From JAVBNT01 sp031551355 (GTDB lineage Bacteria; Vulcanimicrobiota; CADAWZ01): 64,000 nucleotides of DNA. Below, in pieces: positions 7,931-15,985 of the stretch (the first letter of the stretch is position 1; each line of letters opens with the position of its first letter). The position numbers were made by a program, and so were the translations under genes. Below the pieces are notes generated by a model that was given only the letters and a program-made list of their open reading frames with translations, made no database searches and was not told the origin of the DNA. The stretch covers positions 20,541-84,540 of the forward strand of contig JAVBNT010000038.1 in NCBI GenBank assembly GCA_031551355.1, in the 5' to 3' direction.

Positions 7931-9133
7931 ATGAAAAATCTTTTTAAAAATATAAACTTTTTTCTGCTGTGGTCAGGACAGACGGTTTCTTCCGCCGGGG
8001 GATGGATCAATTATGTCGGTTTGAATGTTCTTCTTTATCAGATTTCCGGTTCGGGAAAACTTTTAGGTGCTTTTTTTGTTGCCAGACTTGTTCCGGCACT
8101 TTTTTTCGGGCCGTTGGGCGGATATCTTGCCGACCGTTATGATAAACGCAAACTGATGATAATGTGTGACACTGTCCGTGCACTGTCCGTACTTGTTTTT
8201 CTTTTTACGGAGAATGTGATTATTTTTTTCACACTGGGATTTTTTCTTTCCGTTTTTGACAAAATATATACATCGGCCAGCGGAGCCGTTTTGCCGGATG
8301 TTGTCGGCCGGCAGGAACTGCTGGCCGCCAATTCACTTAACCGTATTTCCCAGTCGGTCACGACTATTCTCGGCCCTGCGATCGGCGGCTTTTTAATTGG
8401 TATATGGGGATATAAAGTTGTCTTTATTGCCGATAGTATGACTTTCATTTTCTCAGTGATTACCCTGCTGTTTATAAAGTATGTCAGAGAGGAAAAGGAA
8501 GCTTCCAAGACTAAACAGCGTCCGGGATTCATCTCCGAGTTAAAGTATGCGTTTGGATTTTTGCTGACATCTTCTTTTTTACTTTCCGTTGCCTGTGTAA
8601 GGTTTATGGACGCTTTGGGGAGCGGAGCTTTTAACACCGTTTTCCCTGTTTTTTCTTCAAAAATGGTCGTTCCTTACGGCACTTTCTACGGATGGCTTCT
8701 GTCGGCATACGGGGTGGGAACGTTACTCGGATCTTCCCTTACCGGTTTTTTCAGAAAGAAATTCGGTACCGGCCATCTTTATTATGTTTCGACGATTGTG
8801 ATGGCACTTGGGTTGGCAGGGGCATTTCTATTCTCAAATCCGGCTATCAGTTTGGTTTTAATTGCGGTCGGAGGATTTGGGGAAGGTATTGCCGGTGTTC
8901 TTTTCAGCACTGTCATAATGGAGAAAACTCCTAAGGAGATATTAGGTAAAATATTCGGTACCCTGAGTTCTTTCGTATGGATGATCTGCGGTCTGGGAAT
9001 GCTTTTGGCAGGACAATTTTTAGATTACGTTAAATACGATGTAATAACGACATCGGGCGGTATATTCATAGTAGTTTGCACCCTGTTTTTCTGGATGAAG
9101 TACTGTCTTGACAAAAAAGCACAGGAGGATTGA
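7931..9133 (+). CDS. MFS exporter (EntS/MFS_3-like)
   Basis: The 400-residue protein has about twelve hydrophobic helices and the MFS motif between helices 2 and 3 (GPLGGYLADRYDKRKLMI). The N-terminal FFLLWSGQTVSSAGGWINYV matches the MFS_3 group that includes the enterobactin exporter EntS and many drug/metabolite efflux pumps. It lies 24 nt after the ThiS-like gene and 3 nt before the radical SAM gene, so it is likely the exporter for whatever this operon makes. Substrate unknown. The start has only a weak AAGGTGC-type ribosome site. Confidence 0.88.
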   Translation: MKNLFKNINFFLLWSGQTVSSAGGWINYVGLNVLLYQISGSGKLLGAFFVARLVPALFFGPLGGYLADRYDKRKLMIMCDTVRALSVLVFLFTENVIIFFTLGFFLSVFDKIYTSASGAVLPDVVGRQELLAANSLNRISQSVTTILGPAIGGFLIGIWGYKVVFIADSMTFIFSVITLLFIKYVREEKEASKTKQRPGFISELKYAFGFLLTSSFLLSVACVRFMDALGSGAFNTVFPVFSSKMVVPYGTFYGWLLSAYGVGTLLGSSLTGFFRKKFGTGHLYYVSTIVMALGLAGAFLFSNPAISLVLIAVGGFGEGIAGVLFSTVIMEKTPKEILGKIFGTLSSFVWMICGLGMLLAGQFLDYVKYDVITTSGGIFIVVCTLFFWMKYCLDKKAQED

Positions 9134-9136
9134 GTT

Positions 9137-10165
9137 ATGACTTTTCCGTTTAAACCCAAGATAGTAGGGTGGGAGCTTACAAGACGGTGCAATTACCGGT
9201 GTCTTCACTGCGGTACAAGCTGCGGTGCGCCCAGAGATGATGAACTGACGCTTGATCAGGCCTATAAAATGATTGACGATCTTGCCGAACTTGGATGTGA
9301 AATACTCAATCTGTCCGGAGGAGAGCCGTTGATGCACCCTCATTGGGATAAGTTTGCCGTCAGATTGAAGGAAAACAATATTACTCCGTATATGATTACC
9401 AATGCTTACTATATTGAAGACAGTATTGAGCGCATATTAAATTCGCCTTTGAGGCGTATAGGAATAAGCATTGACGGTGATGAAAAGCTTCATAATCATA
9501 TAAGGCAAAATCCTGAGGCTTATGCGCGTGTTCTCTCCGCAGCTAAACTTTTGAAAAAACATGGTGTTTCTGTCGGAGCCGTTTCTCATGCCGCCAAATA
9601 TAATTTGCATTTGCTTGAGCACATGTATCAGGAATTTTTGAAAATACCGCTTGATTTCTGGCAGATTCAGCTGGCATTTTCCTCCGGCCGTATGAAGGAT
9701 TATTCAAATGAACTTTTGGAACCGGAACAGCTTGTAGAAGTGGCAAAATTTATTGAGGAAAAACGCAAAGAAAAGAAAATGATGGTATGTGTCGGTGACA
9801 ATCTCGGATATTACTCGTCATATGATATCGTTGATTCGCCCTGGAAGGGCTGCCATGCGGGCCGCTGGGTAGCAGGAATAGAAGCCGACGGCACGGTTAA
9901 AGGATGTCTTTCACTTACTCCTGAGTTTAGAGAGGCTAATCTAAAAGAGCGTTCTTTTAAGGATATCTGGCAGGACAGAGAACTGTTCAAGTATAACCGC
10001 TATTTCAATCCGGAAGATATGTCCGGCAACTGTAAAGGATGTGATAAGGCCCTTGACTGCCGCGGTGGCTGCAGGGTAACTTCTTTCTGCATGACGGGAA
10101 ATGTTTTTGACAATCCTTACTGTCTTTACAGGGTTGAGAAGGAAGCTAAGTCCGGTGCAAAATAG
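9137..10165 (+). CDS. Radical SAM/SPASM domain enzyme
   Basis: The 342-residue enzyme has the radical SAM cluster motif C18-x3-C22-x2-C25 (RRCNYRCLHCGTSCG), then LNLSGGEPLMHP, and a C-terminal SPASM region with many cysteines (KGCHAGRW, VKGCLSL, CKGCDKALDCRGGC, NPYC) for extra 4Fe-4S clusters. SPASM enzymes such as PqqE, AlbA and anSME modify peptides or proteins. Downstream is an M16 peptidase and upstream an exporter, which is the composition of PQQ and sactipeptide cassettes. I found no clear precursor peptide next to it and no separate RRE protein. Peptide modification is an inference; tungsten-cofactor or heme-related maturation is an alternative. Confidence 0.9.
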   Translation: MTFPFKPKIVGWELTRRCNYRCLHCGTSCGAPRDDELTLDQAYKMIDDLAELGCEILNLSGGEPLMHPHWDKFAVRLKENNITPYMITNAYYIEDSIERILNSPLRRIGISIDGDEKLHNHIRQNPEAYARVLSAAKLLKKHGVSVGAVSHAAKYNLHLLEHMYQEFLKIPLDFWQIQLAFSSGRMKDYSNELLEPEQLVEVAKFIEEKRKEKKMMVCVGDNLGYYSSYDIVDSPWKGCHAGRWVAGIEADGTVKGCLSLTPEFREANLKERSFKDIWQDRELFKYNRYFNPEDMSGNCKGCDKALDCRGGCRVTSFCMTGNVFDNPYCLYRVEKEAKSGAK

Positions 10166-11432
10166 ATTTGTACTGCCAAAAATAGAGAACGGTGCATTTT
10201 CTCCTTTTGCCGGTGTTGTTTTTTATCCTATTCTTTTGAATTCTTTTTCACTTACAGTGACTGTCAGAGATGGTGTTGCCTGGGAGGATGATTCCGGTTT
10301 TGGATGGGCGCATTTTCTGGAACATGCAAATTTTCAAAAGACGGATCGTTATGCCTCTTTCCTTGAAATTGCCTCATTAGCGGAGTCGCTTGGCGCCAGG
10401 ATCAGTGCTTTTACAACCAGAGACTGCGTTACCTATTCCATTCATGCTCCTTCCTGGTCTCTTGAAGAATCGTTTCGGATTATGACTTCGCTGATTTCCC
10501 ATTTAAACTTTGAGGATGATATACTTGACTCTGAAAAAGAAATTATTTTTCAGGAAATGGAGAGAGAAAAGGCTAACTTTAGATCTTACTATGTTCTGTT
10601 TTCGGAAAGTGAACTGCTGTCTCCGTCGATGCTCGGTCGCTATAGTCTTGGTTCAAGAGAAAGTCTTCTGTCTATAAACTCTGCCAATATCGCAGATTAT
10701 AAACGCAGAGTTTACAGCCGTGAAAATATCTGCTTGACTCTTTGCGGCGGTTTTGATCTGGAGACGGCTCAGAACCTTACCGGTATATTTCTGGAATCGC
10801 TTCCGTCTGCTAAAGTGCGCTTGCTGCAGGACTATAATCCTGCAAAGATCTCGGAACGCAGACGATTATACCACTGTCCGTCGGCGGCGAATCAGGTGCA
10901 GATGATCACTTATTTCCGCTTCCCGGCAGTTGCTTATTATGACTGGCTTAAAGCTTCACTTGTAAATACACTTTTGGGCGTAGGTTTTTCGTCTTTGTTT
11001 TATAAAAAATTGCGCCATGAGCAAAAACTTACATATACTACCGCAACTCAGTTGAAATTATACCCTGTGGCCGGAACTTTCCGTCTTGTGCTTGACTTGG
11101 ACCCCAAATCAGCATCTTTTGCCGAGAACCTGATCTACAATGTGATCGCGGAACTTGACGATATTTCTGAGAATGATTTTGTTTTGGCCAAAAATAAATT
11201 TTGGGGCGATATCGCATTTAAGCTCTCAGATATGAACTCTTACGGACTTTTTGCCGCCAGAAGACAGTTTATGGGAGAGGAGCGGCTTCTTTTGTCAAAC
11301 CTTTATGAGGAATTGAAAAACATGAGCAGGGAAGAACTCTCGGCGTTTGCCGTAAAGAATTTCATCAGAGATAATTCTATCGTTTGCTTTGCCGGCAGTG
11401 ATGAGGCTTTAAATACCGTTTCAAAACAGTAG
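10155..11432 (+). CDS. M16-family zinc peptidase
   Basis: The 425-residue protein has the inverted zinc motif HxxEH (HFLEH, residues 53-57) and a downstream Glu-rich helix (DSEKEIIFQEMEREKANF) that supplies the third ligand. It therefore looks like an active two-domain M16 peptidase of the PqqF/MPP type. The second half has the usual AANQVQMITYFRFP and GFSSLFYKKLRHEQKLTY segments. I chose GTG at 10155, which has GAAGGAAG about ten bases upstream and overlaps the radical SAM gene by 11 bases; a longer frame to 10101 lies within that gene. In a maturation cassette it would cleave a leader peptide. It lacks a signal peptide and so acts inside the cell. Confidence 0.85.
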   Translation: MQNRFVLPKIENGAFSPFAGVVFYPILLNSFSLTVTVRDGVAWEDDSGFGWAHFLEHANFQKTDRYASFLEIASLAESLGARISAFTTRDCVTYSIHAPSWSLEESFRIMTSLISHLNFEDDILDSEKEIIFQEMEREKANFRSYYVLFSESELLSPSMLGRYSLGSRESLLSINSANIADYKRRVYSRENICLTLCGGFDLETAQNLTGIFLESLPSAKVRLLQDYNPAKISERRRLYHCPSAANQVQMITYFRFPAVAYYDWLKASLVNTLLGVGFSSLFYKKLRHEQKLTYTTATQLKLYPVAGTFRLVLDLDPKSASFAENLIYNVIAELDDISENDFVLAKNKFWGDIAFKLSDMNSYGLFAARRQFMGEERLLLSNLYEELKNMSREELSAFAVKNFIRDNSIVCFAGSDEALNTVSKQ

Positions 11433-11441
11433 GAGGTTGTT

Positions 11442-11822
11442 ATGGATAAGTTTCGCTTAAAATTAGATCATATCGGCTTAATTACGTCTGATCTCACTCA
11501 GGTGGCCGATTTTTATGAAAATATTTTGGGATTTAAGTCGGAACCGGTTATTGAACCGGAAGATCGTCCTCAGAAAATGCAATATTTTCAAAAAGACGGT
11601 TATGTGCTGGAGTTCATCCAGCCTTTCAGGGAACTGGCACCGCAGGAAACAGGAATGAAGCATATCGCCTTTACCTGTATTCTTCTTGATGAGGCTTTTG
11701 CGGAAATAAAAGCAAAGGGCTACAAGATGCTGATGGAAGAGCCTCTGCGCTTTGAAGACAGAAGATTTTTCTTTTTTTATGGGGTGAACAGTACACTAAT
11801 CGAATTCATGGAATTCGACTAA
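11442..11822 (+). CDS. VOC/glyoxalase-family metalloprotein
   Basis: The 126-residue protein has two beta-alpha-beta-beta-beta units of the vicinal oxygen chelate fold. The expected four metal ligands are present: His10 (KLDHIG), Glu in VLEFIQ, His in GMKHIAF and Glu in LIEFME. Glyoxalase I, methylmalonyl-CoA epimerase and related isomerases share this layout, so the reaction cannot be fixed. It lies nine bases after the peptidase gene and closes the operon. Its TAA stop codon is part of the outer arm of a palindromic repeat. Confidence 0.83.
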   Translation: MDKFRLKLDHIGLITSDLTQVADFYENILGFKSEPVIEPEDRPQKMQYFQKDGYVLEFIQPFRELAPQETGMKHIAFTCILLDEAFAEIKAKGYKMLMEEPLRFEDRRFFFFYGVNSTLIEFMEFD

Positions 11823-11947
11823 ATGCGTTCAAATTGACGAATCTCCGTCGCCAGATTGGATTTCGCTCATTCCGCCGTAGTATGTCTACGGCTCAATCGT
11901 CGAAATCCGATCTGTCATAGGCTCTCCGTCAATTTGAACGCATTTAG
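11819..11947. repeat. Palindromic repeat family B, copy 1
   Basis: A 129-bp palindrome has a perfect 21-bp outer inverted repeat, 11819-11839 against 11927-11947, beginning CTAAATGCGTTC. The TAA of the VOC gene is inside the left arm. The inner core (CGTCGCCAGATTGGATTTCG, GCCGTAG/CTACGGC, CGTCGAAATCCGAT) is shared with copies at 27.7, 54.1 and 58.7 kb, while the outer arm differs at every locus. It may act as a transcription end. Confidence 0.85.
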
Positions 11948-11952
11948 TTTTT

Positions 11953-12200
11953 AGATGAATTGCGCCCGGCATGCGGGCGAGGTAGAAAAGACTGCGCTAC
12001 GCTCGTCAAAATCATTTTTGCCCTAGCCTTCGGCCAGCAATTGACAGCCTAAGCTGTAATTCATTGAAATCAATGAATCCCCGTCGCCAGATCGGATTTC
12101 GCTATGGTTGCCGTATCTCAACCATCGTTTTCCACTTTACCGTTACCGCCGGAGCCGCCGCAGTATTGTTCTACGCCTTACTCGTAAAATCCCTGAAAAT
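11953..12200. repeat. Degenerate palindromic repeat fragments, family B
   Basis: The rest of the gene-free stretch up to 12230 is a mosaic. The segment near 12025-12050 (TTTGCCCTAGCC then GGCCAGCAATTGA) resembles the right half of the repeat, and 12080-12112 (CCCCGTCGCCAGATCGGATT) resembles the left core, but the arms no longer pair end to end. I see no gene here. Confidence 0.5.
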
Positions 12201-12230
12201 AAGTAATTAAATATTTAACACGGAGAATTC

Positions 12231-12422
12231 ATGAAAACAATCAGTAAATCGGTGGCAATGATAATCGTTCTAGCCATGATGATATTTTCAGAGAATGCAT
12301 ATGCCAAAGTGTATTGCGAATATTGCAACAAATCTATTTCTTCCAGATCATTAATCAGGAACATAAAGTCTTGCTGTAACGAATGTCACAAAAAACGTGA
12401 ACAAAAAAACTGGTTTACATGA
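12231..12422 (+). CDS. Small secreted zinc-ribbon protein
   Basis: The 63-residue product has a signal peptide (core VAMIIVLAMMIF, cleavage after NAYA near residue 25) and one C-x2-C-x16-C-x2-C zinc-ribbon unit. The same unit with the same 16-residue spacing occurs three times in the next gene. Its last four bases overlap that gene as ATGA. Just before the stop is an A AAA AAC heptamer in the correct frame for a -1 ribosomal shift into the next frame. The gene may therefore be either a short secreted protein or the first part of a longer one. The start has GGAG nearby (CACGGAGAATTC). Confidence 0.75.
   Translation: MKTISKSVAMIIVLAMMIFSENAYAKVYCEYCNKSISSRSLIRNIKSCCNECHKKREQKNWFT
12404..12410 (+). 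promoter_or_regulatory. Candidate -1 frameshift slippery heptamer A AAA AAC
   Basis: The heptamer is read as A-AAA-AAC in the frame of the upstream gene, the canonical X-XXY-YYZ arrangement, ten bases before its TGA. A -1 slip continues in the frame of the downstream gene with no stop in between. The downstream start at 12419 has no Shine-Dalgarno sequence. No search for a stimulatory stem or pseudoknot was possible. Confidence 0.5.
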
Positions 12423-12886
12423 AAGATAAAAACACGTCAACGGAAGGGAATGTATCCTTTAGATGTATGTTTTGCGGTAGAGATTTGGCGGACAGGCCGA
12501 TAGCTAAGAACGGAAAGCAATACTGCGAAAGCTGTATTACTTTCGTTCCGGATAATCAAACGAAAAACCGAAATCCGTCAGGCAGTCAGTCAAATCAAAA
12601 AACGGCAGCCTGCCAGTGGTGCGGAAAATCAATAAGCGGAAAAATATACAATCGCTACGGCATGCAATACTGTGAACGCTGTCCGCCGGAAAAAAGTTTG
12701 CAATCGATATGCATCATCTGCAGGAAGCCAATAAAAAATGGTGCCTATAGTTCCGGCAATGAATTGTGCTGCTTTAGTTGTTCGGGCCCTCCTAAACGCT
12801 GCAAATCATGTGGAAAGGCAATATGGGGGTCTCAGGCTCAGAGGTATAAATTCTGTAAAAAATGCGGAGAAATAGAGAGCATTTAG
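12419..12886 (+). CDS. Tandem zinc-ribbon (LIM-like) protein
   Basis: The 155-residue product contains four zinc-ribbon units: CMFC...CESC, CQWC...CERC, CIIC...CFSC (each C-x2-C-x16-C-x2-C) and CKSC...CKKC (14-residue spacing). The first three match the spacing of the unit in the preceding gene. It has no signal peptide of its own and no ribosome site before the ATG, which overlaps the preceding stop. It is probably made by termination-reinitiation or as a frameshift extension of the secreted upstream protein, giving about 218 residues with five ribbons. Function unknown; the ribbons suggest protein or metal binding. Confidence 0.72.
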   Translation: MKDKNTSTEGNVSFRCMFCGRDLADRPIAKNGKQYCESCITFVPDNQTKNRNPSGSQSNQKTAACQWCGKSISGKIYNRYGMQYCERCPPEKSLQSICIICRKPIKNGAYSSGNELCCFSCSGPPKRCKSCGKAIWGSQAQRYKFCKKCGEIESI

Positions 12887-12932
12887 CACATTGTATTTTT
12901 CTGGATTGCTATGTTGTAGTGTCTTAGGTTAA

Positions 12933-13637
12933 TCAAGGTGACTGGCCGTTATTTGTGTAGGCCTTTATTCCGGAAAAGTGTGGGCATATCGTGCGGCATA
13001 GAGAACACTTTATTTTAAATTTTTTGTTTTCTATTATAAAAAACTTAGAGCAGCCTTTTTTTCCGAATGAGGCAGGGTTGTTAAGTGCTCCGGCAGGGCA
13101 GGCTTGGACACATTTGTTACAGTTGTCGCACATGCCGGACTCTACTTTTTTATCCGGCATCAGCTCCGCATCGGTAAGAACGGCACTGAACCAGAGAAAA
13201 TTGCCGTACTGCGGATTCGTAAGTAAATAATTTTTGCCGATGACACCGAGTCCCGCGATTTCGGCGGCGTGTTTCAGAGAAATGTATCCGAATTGCTCTT
13301 TTCTTTCATTGCCGTCCACCCACTTACCGCCCGATGCACTTATGGCTTTTGTTTTATACCCATCAGCCTTTATTCGTTTGGCAACGATTTTTGCCATGTC
13401 GGTCATCGCGGTAAGCATAGTATTGCGGCTTGCGGTATATTCATCTATACTGTTTAAGACTTCCGGCGAAAATGTCGTGCCCAAAACTATGACGGAAAGG
13501 CATTCCGGAAATACATCGGTGGGATTAAAACCGTCCGGCGCCAAACCGAAATCTTTGGCAGCGGCGATACCGACTACATCCGCTCCCGCATTTCTGCCGT
13601 ATTCTTTCACTATCGCACCGGTCAGTTTCGTTGCCAT
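12933..13637 (-). CDS. Short QueG-like Fe-S oxidoreductase
   Basis: The 234-residue protein resembles the epoxyqueuosine reductase superfamily: AGADVVGIAAAKDFG at the start, AEIAGLGVIGKNYLLTNPQYG in the middle, and a ferredoxin-type cluster motif CDNCNKCVQACPAGAL near residue 170 followed by more cysteines (CSLCRTICP). Authentic QueG is longer (over 300 residues) and has a C-terminal HEAT-like region that is missing here, so this is more likely one of the uncharacterised short relatives common in anaerobes. It is the last gene of a minus-strand group of flavodoxin-like genes and probably takes part in reductive chemistry. Confidence 0.75.
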   Translation of the reverse strand: MATKLTGAIVKEYGRNAGADVVGIAAAKDFGLAPDGFNPTDVFPECLSVIVLGTTFSPEVLNSIDEYTASRNTMLTAMTDMAKIVAKRIKADGYKTKAISASGGKWVDGNERKEQFGYISLKHAAEIAGLGVIGKNYLLTNPQYGNFLWFSAVLTDAELMPDKKVESGMCDNCNKCVQACPAGALNNPASFGKKGCSKFFIIENKKFKIKCSLCRTICPHFSGIKAYTNNGQSP

Positions 13638-13665
13638 TTTTTCGCTCCCCTGCCGACATTAATGT

Positions 13666-14181
13666 TTATATACCGATTCCAAGGTTTCTTGCTTCCTCTA
13701 TTTTCCCGCTTCCCAAGACTTTTCCAAGATTTTTCCAGCCGGAGTATATTTCAAAGTTTTCGTACCAGCTTGTTGCTTTACTATAATCCGGAGCACCTGC
13801 GGTCATTAACAGCACACTTTCTCTTTGAAAGTCTTCATACCCGAGATTTCTATATTCAGCATATAAACGGTCTATTACCGTTTTTAGCGGCCCGGTTATA
13901 CTCCAGAAATATACAGGTGAAACAAAGACTACGACATCCGCTTTTATAAAAGCTGTATAGATTTTGGCCATATCATCCCTTTGTACACATGGATTATCAC
14001 ACCCTTTAGGGGCATTCTTACAGCCCTCGCACCCAAGACATCCATGAATATCCATTGATTGCAAATAAAATGTTTCAATATTATGTCCTGTAATTTTTGC
14101 TCCTTCGACAAAAGCCTCAAGCAATTTGACTGTGTTTCCGTTTTTTCTGGCAGCCCCATTTAAAACTAATATATTTTTCAT
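13666..14181 (-). CDS. Flavodoxin-family NAD(P)H-dependent FMN reductase
   Basis: The 171-residue protein begins MKNILVLNGAARKNGNT, the FMN-phosphate loop of the multimeric flavodoxin/iron-sulfur flavoprotein family, and has the GCLGCEGCKN cysteine motif near residue 52 that in ISF proteins binds a 4Fe-4S cluster. PVYFWSITGPLKTVIDRLYA is the second flavin contact. It likely passes electrons between NAD(P)H, FMN and an acceptor. It lies next to a second paralogue and a nitroreductase. Confidence 0.82.
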   Translation of the reverse strand: MKNILVLNGAARKNGNTVKLLEAFVEGAKITGHNIETFYLQSMDIHGCLGCEGCKNAPKGCDNPCVQRDDMAKIYTAFIKADVVVFVSPVYFWSITGPLKTVIDRLYAEYRNLGYEDFQRESVLLMTAGAPDYSKATSWYENFEIYSGWKNLGKVLGSGKIEEARNLGIGI

Positions 14182-14223
14182 GAGTTGTTCCTCTATTTGT
14201 TTTTTTCTTTCTACAAAATATTT

Positions 14224-14853
14224 TTATATATTGGCTATGGATTTTCCCAATTCATAGGCTTTTCTACAGTCGTCAGGGAAAACTTTTTCCCTACGTTCTT
14301 TTCGTTCCGCTTCACTAAAAGCGGCCATATGATATTTACTGTAATCATATACCTGTAGCGTTTCCGTCGATTGCAGCGTTCCTGCATATTTAAAATATAA
14401 ACCGAGTATATCCTCATATTTTTTGAACAATTCATTATAATATCCTTCATGCACACTCATTGTGTATATGAATGCTGTCCTTAGATTCCCTGTAAAAAGC
14501 GGTTTGGAATAGTCATTATAGTTTAAATACTGAAAGATCAGTCTTTCCCAGAATGCCCGCAGCATTGCTGTTATATCACCTAAATATATTGGTGAACCCA
14601 ATATTAGTCCATCGCTTTTATCAATTCTATCAAGTACCGGCTTTAGATCATCATTTACAGCACAATGTCCCGGATTTTTGCTCTGTTTGATTTTACAGGC
14701 CAAACAGCCGGTGCAGCCTTTATACTCTAAATCATAAAGATTGATAAGCTCCGTTTGTGCTCCCGCGCTTTCCGCGCCTTCCAGAGCTTTGTTTAATAAG
14801 ATATGGGTATTCCAGTTTTTCCGTGCGCTTCCGTTTACGGCAATAATTTTCAT
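14224..14853 (-). CDS. Flavodoxin-family FMN reductase, second paralogue
   Basis: The 209-residue protein has the same layout as its neighbour: MKIIAVNGSARKNWNTHILL at the start, YKGCTGCLACK as the cysteine motif, and GSPIYLGDITAMLRAFWERL as the flavin contact. It is longer at the C-terminus. Forty-two bases separate it from the 13666 gene, so they are probably co-transcribed. The pair looks like an ancient duplication rather than a recent one. Confidence 0.82.
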   Translation of the reverse strand: MKIIAVNGSARKNWNTHILLNKALEGAESAGAQTELINLYDLEYKGCTGCLACKIKQSKNPGHCAVNDDLKPVLDRIDKSDGLILGSPIYLGDITAMLRAFWERLIFQYLNYNDYSKPLFTGNLRTAFIYTMSVHEGYYNELFKKYEDILGLYFKYAGTLQSTETLQVYDYSKYHMAAFSEAERKERREKVFPDDCRKAYELGKSIANI

Positions 14854-14897
14854 TAAGCAACCACCTTTACTTATATAGTATTAAATCACAATGTTCT

Positions 14898-15446
14898 TCA
14901 ATGATTTTCCCCCTGTGATATACCGTCAAACGAGTTATAAAAAATAGTGTGACTCAGATCAAAACGTTTGTAATGAACCGGATGAGGTCTGGCATCAGAC
15001 GCAGGATACCCTAACGGCAACAAGGCGACAGGCACCAGGTATTCCGGTATACTGAATAGCTCTTTGATTTTGTCATGGTCGAAAGCTGCAACCCAAGTAC
15101 TGCCGATCCCCAGACTAGCAGCCTGTAGCATCATGTGAGTTGTTACGATACCGGCGTCAACATCTCCGCCTGACTTGCCACTTTGTTGATGCTTCCAGCA
15201 GCTACCATGATCGTAACAAATCAGCAAGGTTAAGGGGGCGTTAAAATGATATGTTGTACAGGATTTTAGCTTGGTTAAGCTCTCCTCGCTATCAAGCACA
15301 AGAATCCGCTGGGGCTGGAAATTGGCGGCAGTAGGGGCTATCCGGCCTGCCTCCAGTATTAAGTCCAGTTTTTCCTTTTCAATTTTATCTTTTTTGAATT
15401 TCCTGACAGAATAACGTTGATCTTTTGCCAGTTGTAAAAAATCCAT
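14898..15446 (-). CDS. Nitroreductase-family protein
   Basis: The 182-residue protein has the nitroreductase fold markers QRYSVRKFKKDKI near the start, LILEAGRIAPTAANFQPQRI for FMN binding, and LGIGSTWVAAFD in the C-terminal half. These FMN enzymes reduce nitro compounds or quinones with NAD(P)H. I chose the ATG at 15446 because GGAGG lies seven bases upstream; a second ATG directly precedes it. It is divergent from an HxlR regulator, the usual arrangement for regulated nitroreductases. Confidence 0.87.
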   Translation of the reverse strand: MDFLQLAKDQRYSVRKFKKDKIEKEKLDLILEAGRIAPTAANFQPQRILVLDSEESLTKLKSCTTYHFNAPLTLLICYDHGSCWKHQQSGKSGGDVDAGIVTTHMMLQAASLGIGSTWVAAFDHDKIKELFSIPEYLVPVALLPLGYPASDARPHPVHYKRFDLSHTIFYNSFDGISQGENH

Positions 15447-15449
15447 CAT

Positions 15450-15574
15450 CAATCCTCCATCTTTGGCAATTTTGTAATAAGTTTGCTTTTCTTCATTTTT
15501 AATTGTATGATATAAGAAACTTATTATCAAGTACGCACATTTTTGTTCCCTTGTAAATATATTTTGGAGGACTT
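15450..15574. promoter_or_regulatory. Divergent promoter region, candidate HxlR operator
   Basis: The 125-bp gap separates the nitroreductase and hxlR-type genes and must hold both promoters. Around 15528-15556 the sequence CAAGTACGCAC and, further on, GTTCCCTTG form an imperfect inverted repeat, which would suit a dimeric winged-helix repressor. No unique -35/-10 pair is clear. Confidence 0.35.
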
Positions 15575-15922
15575 ATGAAAAAGACAATTTGTTCAGAAGG
15601 GTTGGCGGATAATGGTGTTAATGAATGCCCTATTATTCATGCGATAAGATTGATTGGTCAAAAGTGGAAAATACCTATTTTATGGAAGCTCACGGAATAC
15701 GATATGCTGCACTACAATGAATTAAAGCGTCAAATTCCGGGGATTACAAACACAGCGCTGACAAGATGCCTGCGGGAACTCCAGGAATTTGGTCTTGTCA
15801 ACCGGCTTGAACATGGCACAATTCCACCATCTGTTGAATATAGTTTAACTGTTCGTGGCAAAGCGTTACTGCCTACATTTAATGAATTATATCACTGGGG
15901 CAAGGAGCAAATGGGAACTTAA
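15575..15922 (+). CDS. HxlR-family transcriptional regulator
   Basis: The 115-residue winged-helix protein matches the HxlR family: CPIIHAIRLIGQKWKIPILW, then HYNELKRQIPGITNTALTR (recognition helix) and LEHGTIPPSVEYSLT (wing). HxlR proteins such as YodB and HypR sense aldehydes, quinones or disulfide stress through cysteines; this one has Cys6 and Cys18, the latter at the conserved N-terminal position. It is divergent from the nitroreductase and flavodoxin genes, which it probably controls. GGAGG lies six bases before the ATG. Confidence 0.9.
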   Translation: MKKTICSEGLADNGVNECPIIHAIRLIGQKWKIPILWKLTEYDMLHYNELKRQIPGITNTALTRCLRELQEFGLVNRLEHGTIPPSVEYSLTVRGKALLPTFNELYHWGKEQMGT

Positions 15923-15985
15923 TCGTAATCTGCCTAAAGGATAGACATAAGCAGGAATAAACAGCGATGTGTCGCTATTATTGAC

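Noticed and set aside
12933..13637. Authentic epoxyqueuosine reductase QueG
   Set aside because: The protein is about 100 residues too short and lacks the C-terminal region, although queD is present at 43.5 kb.
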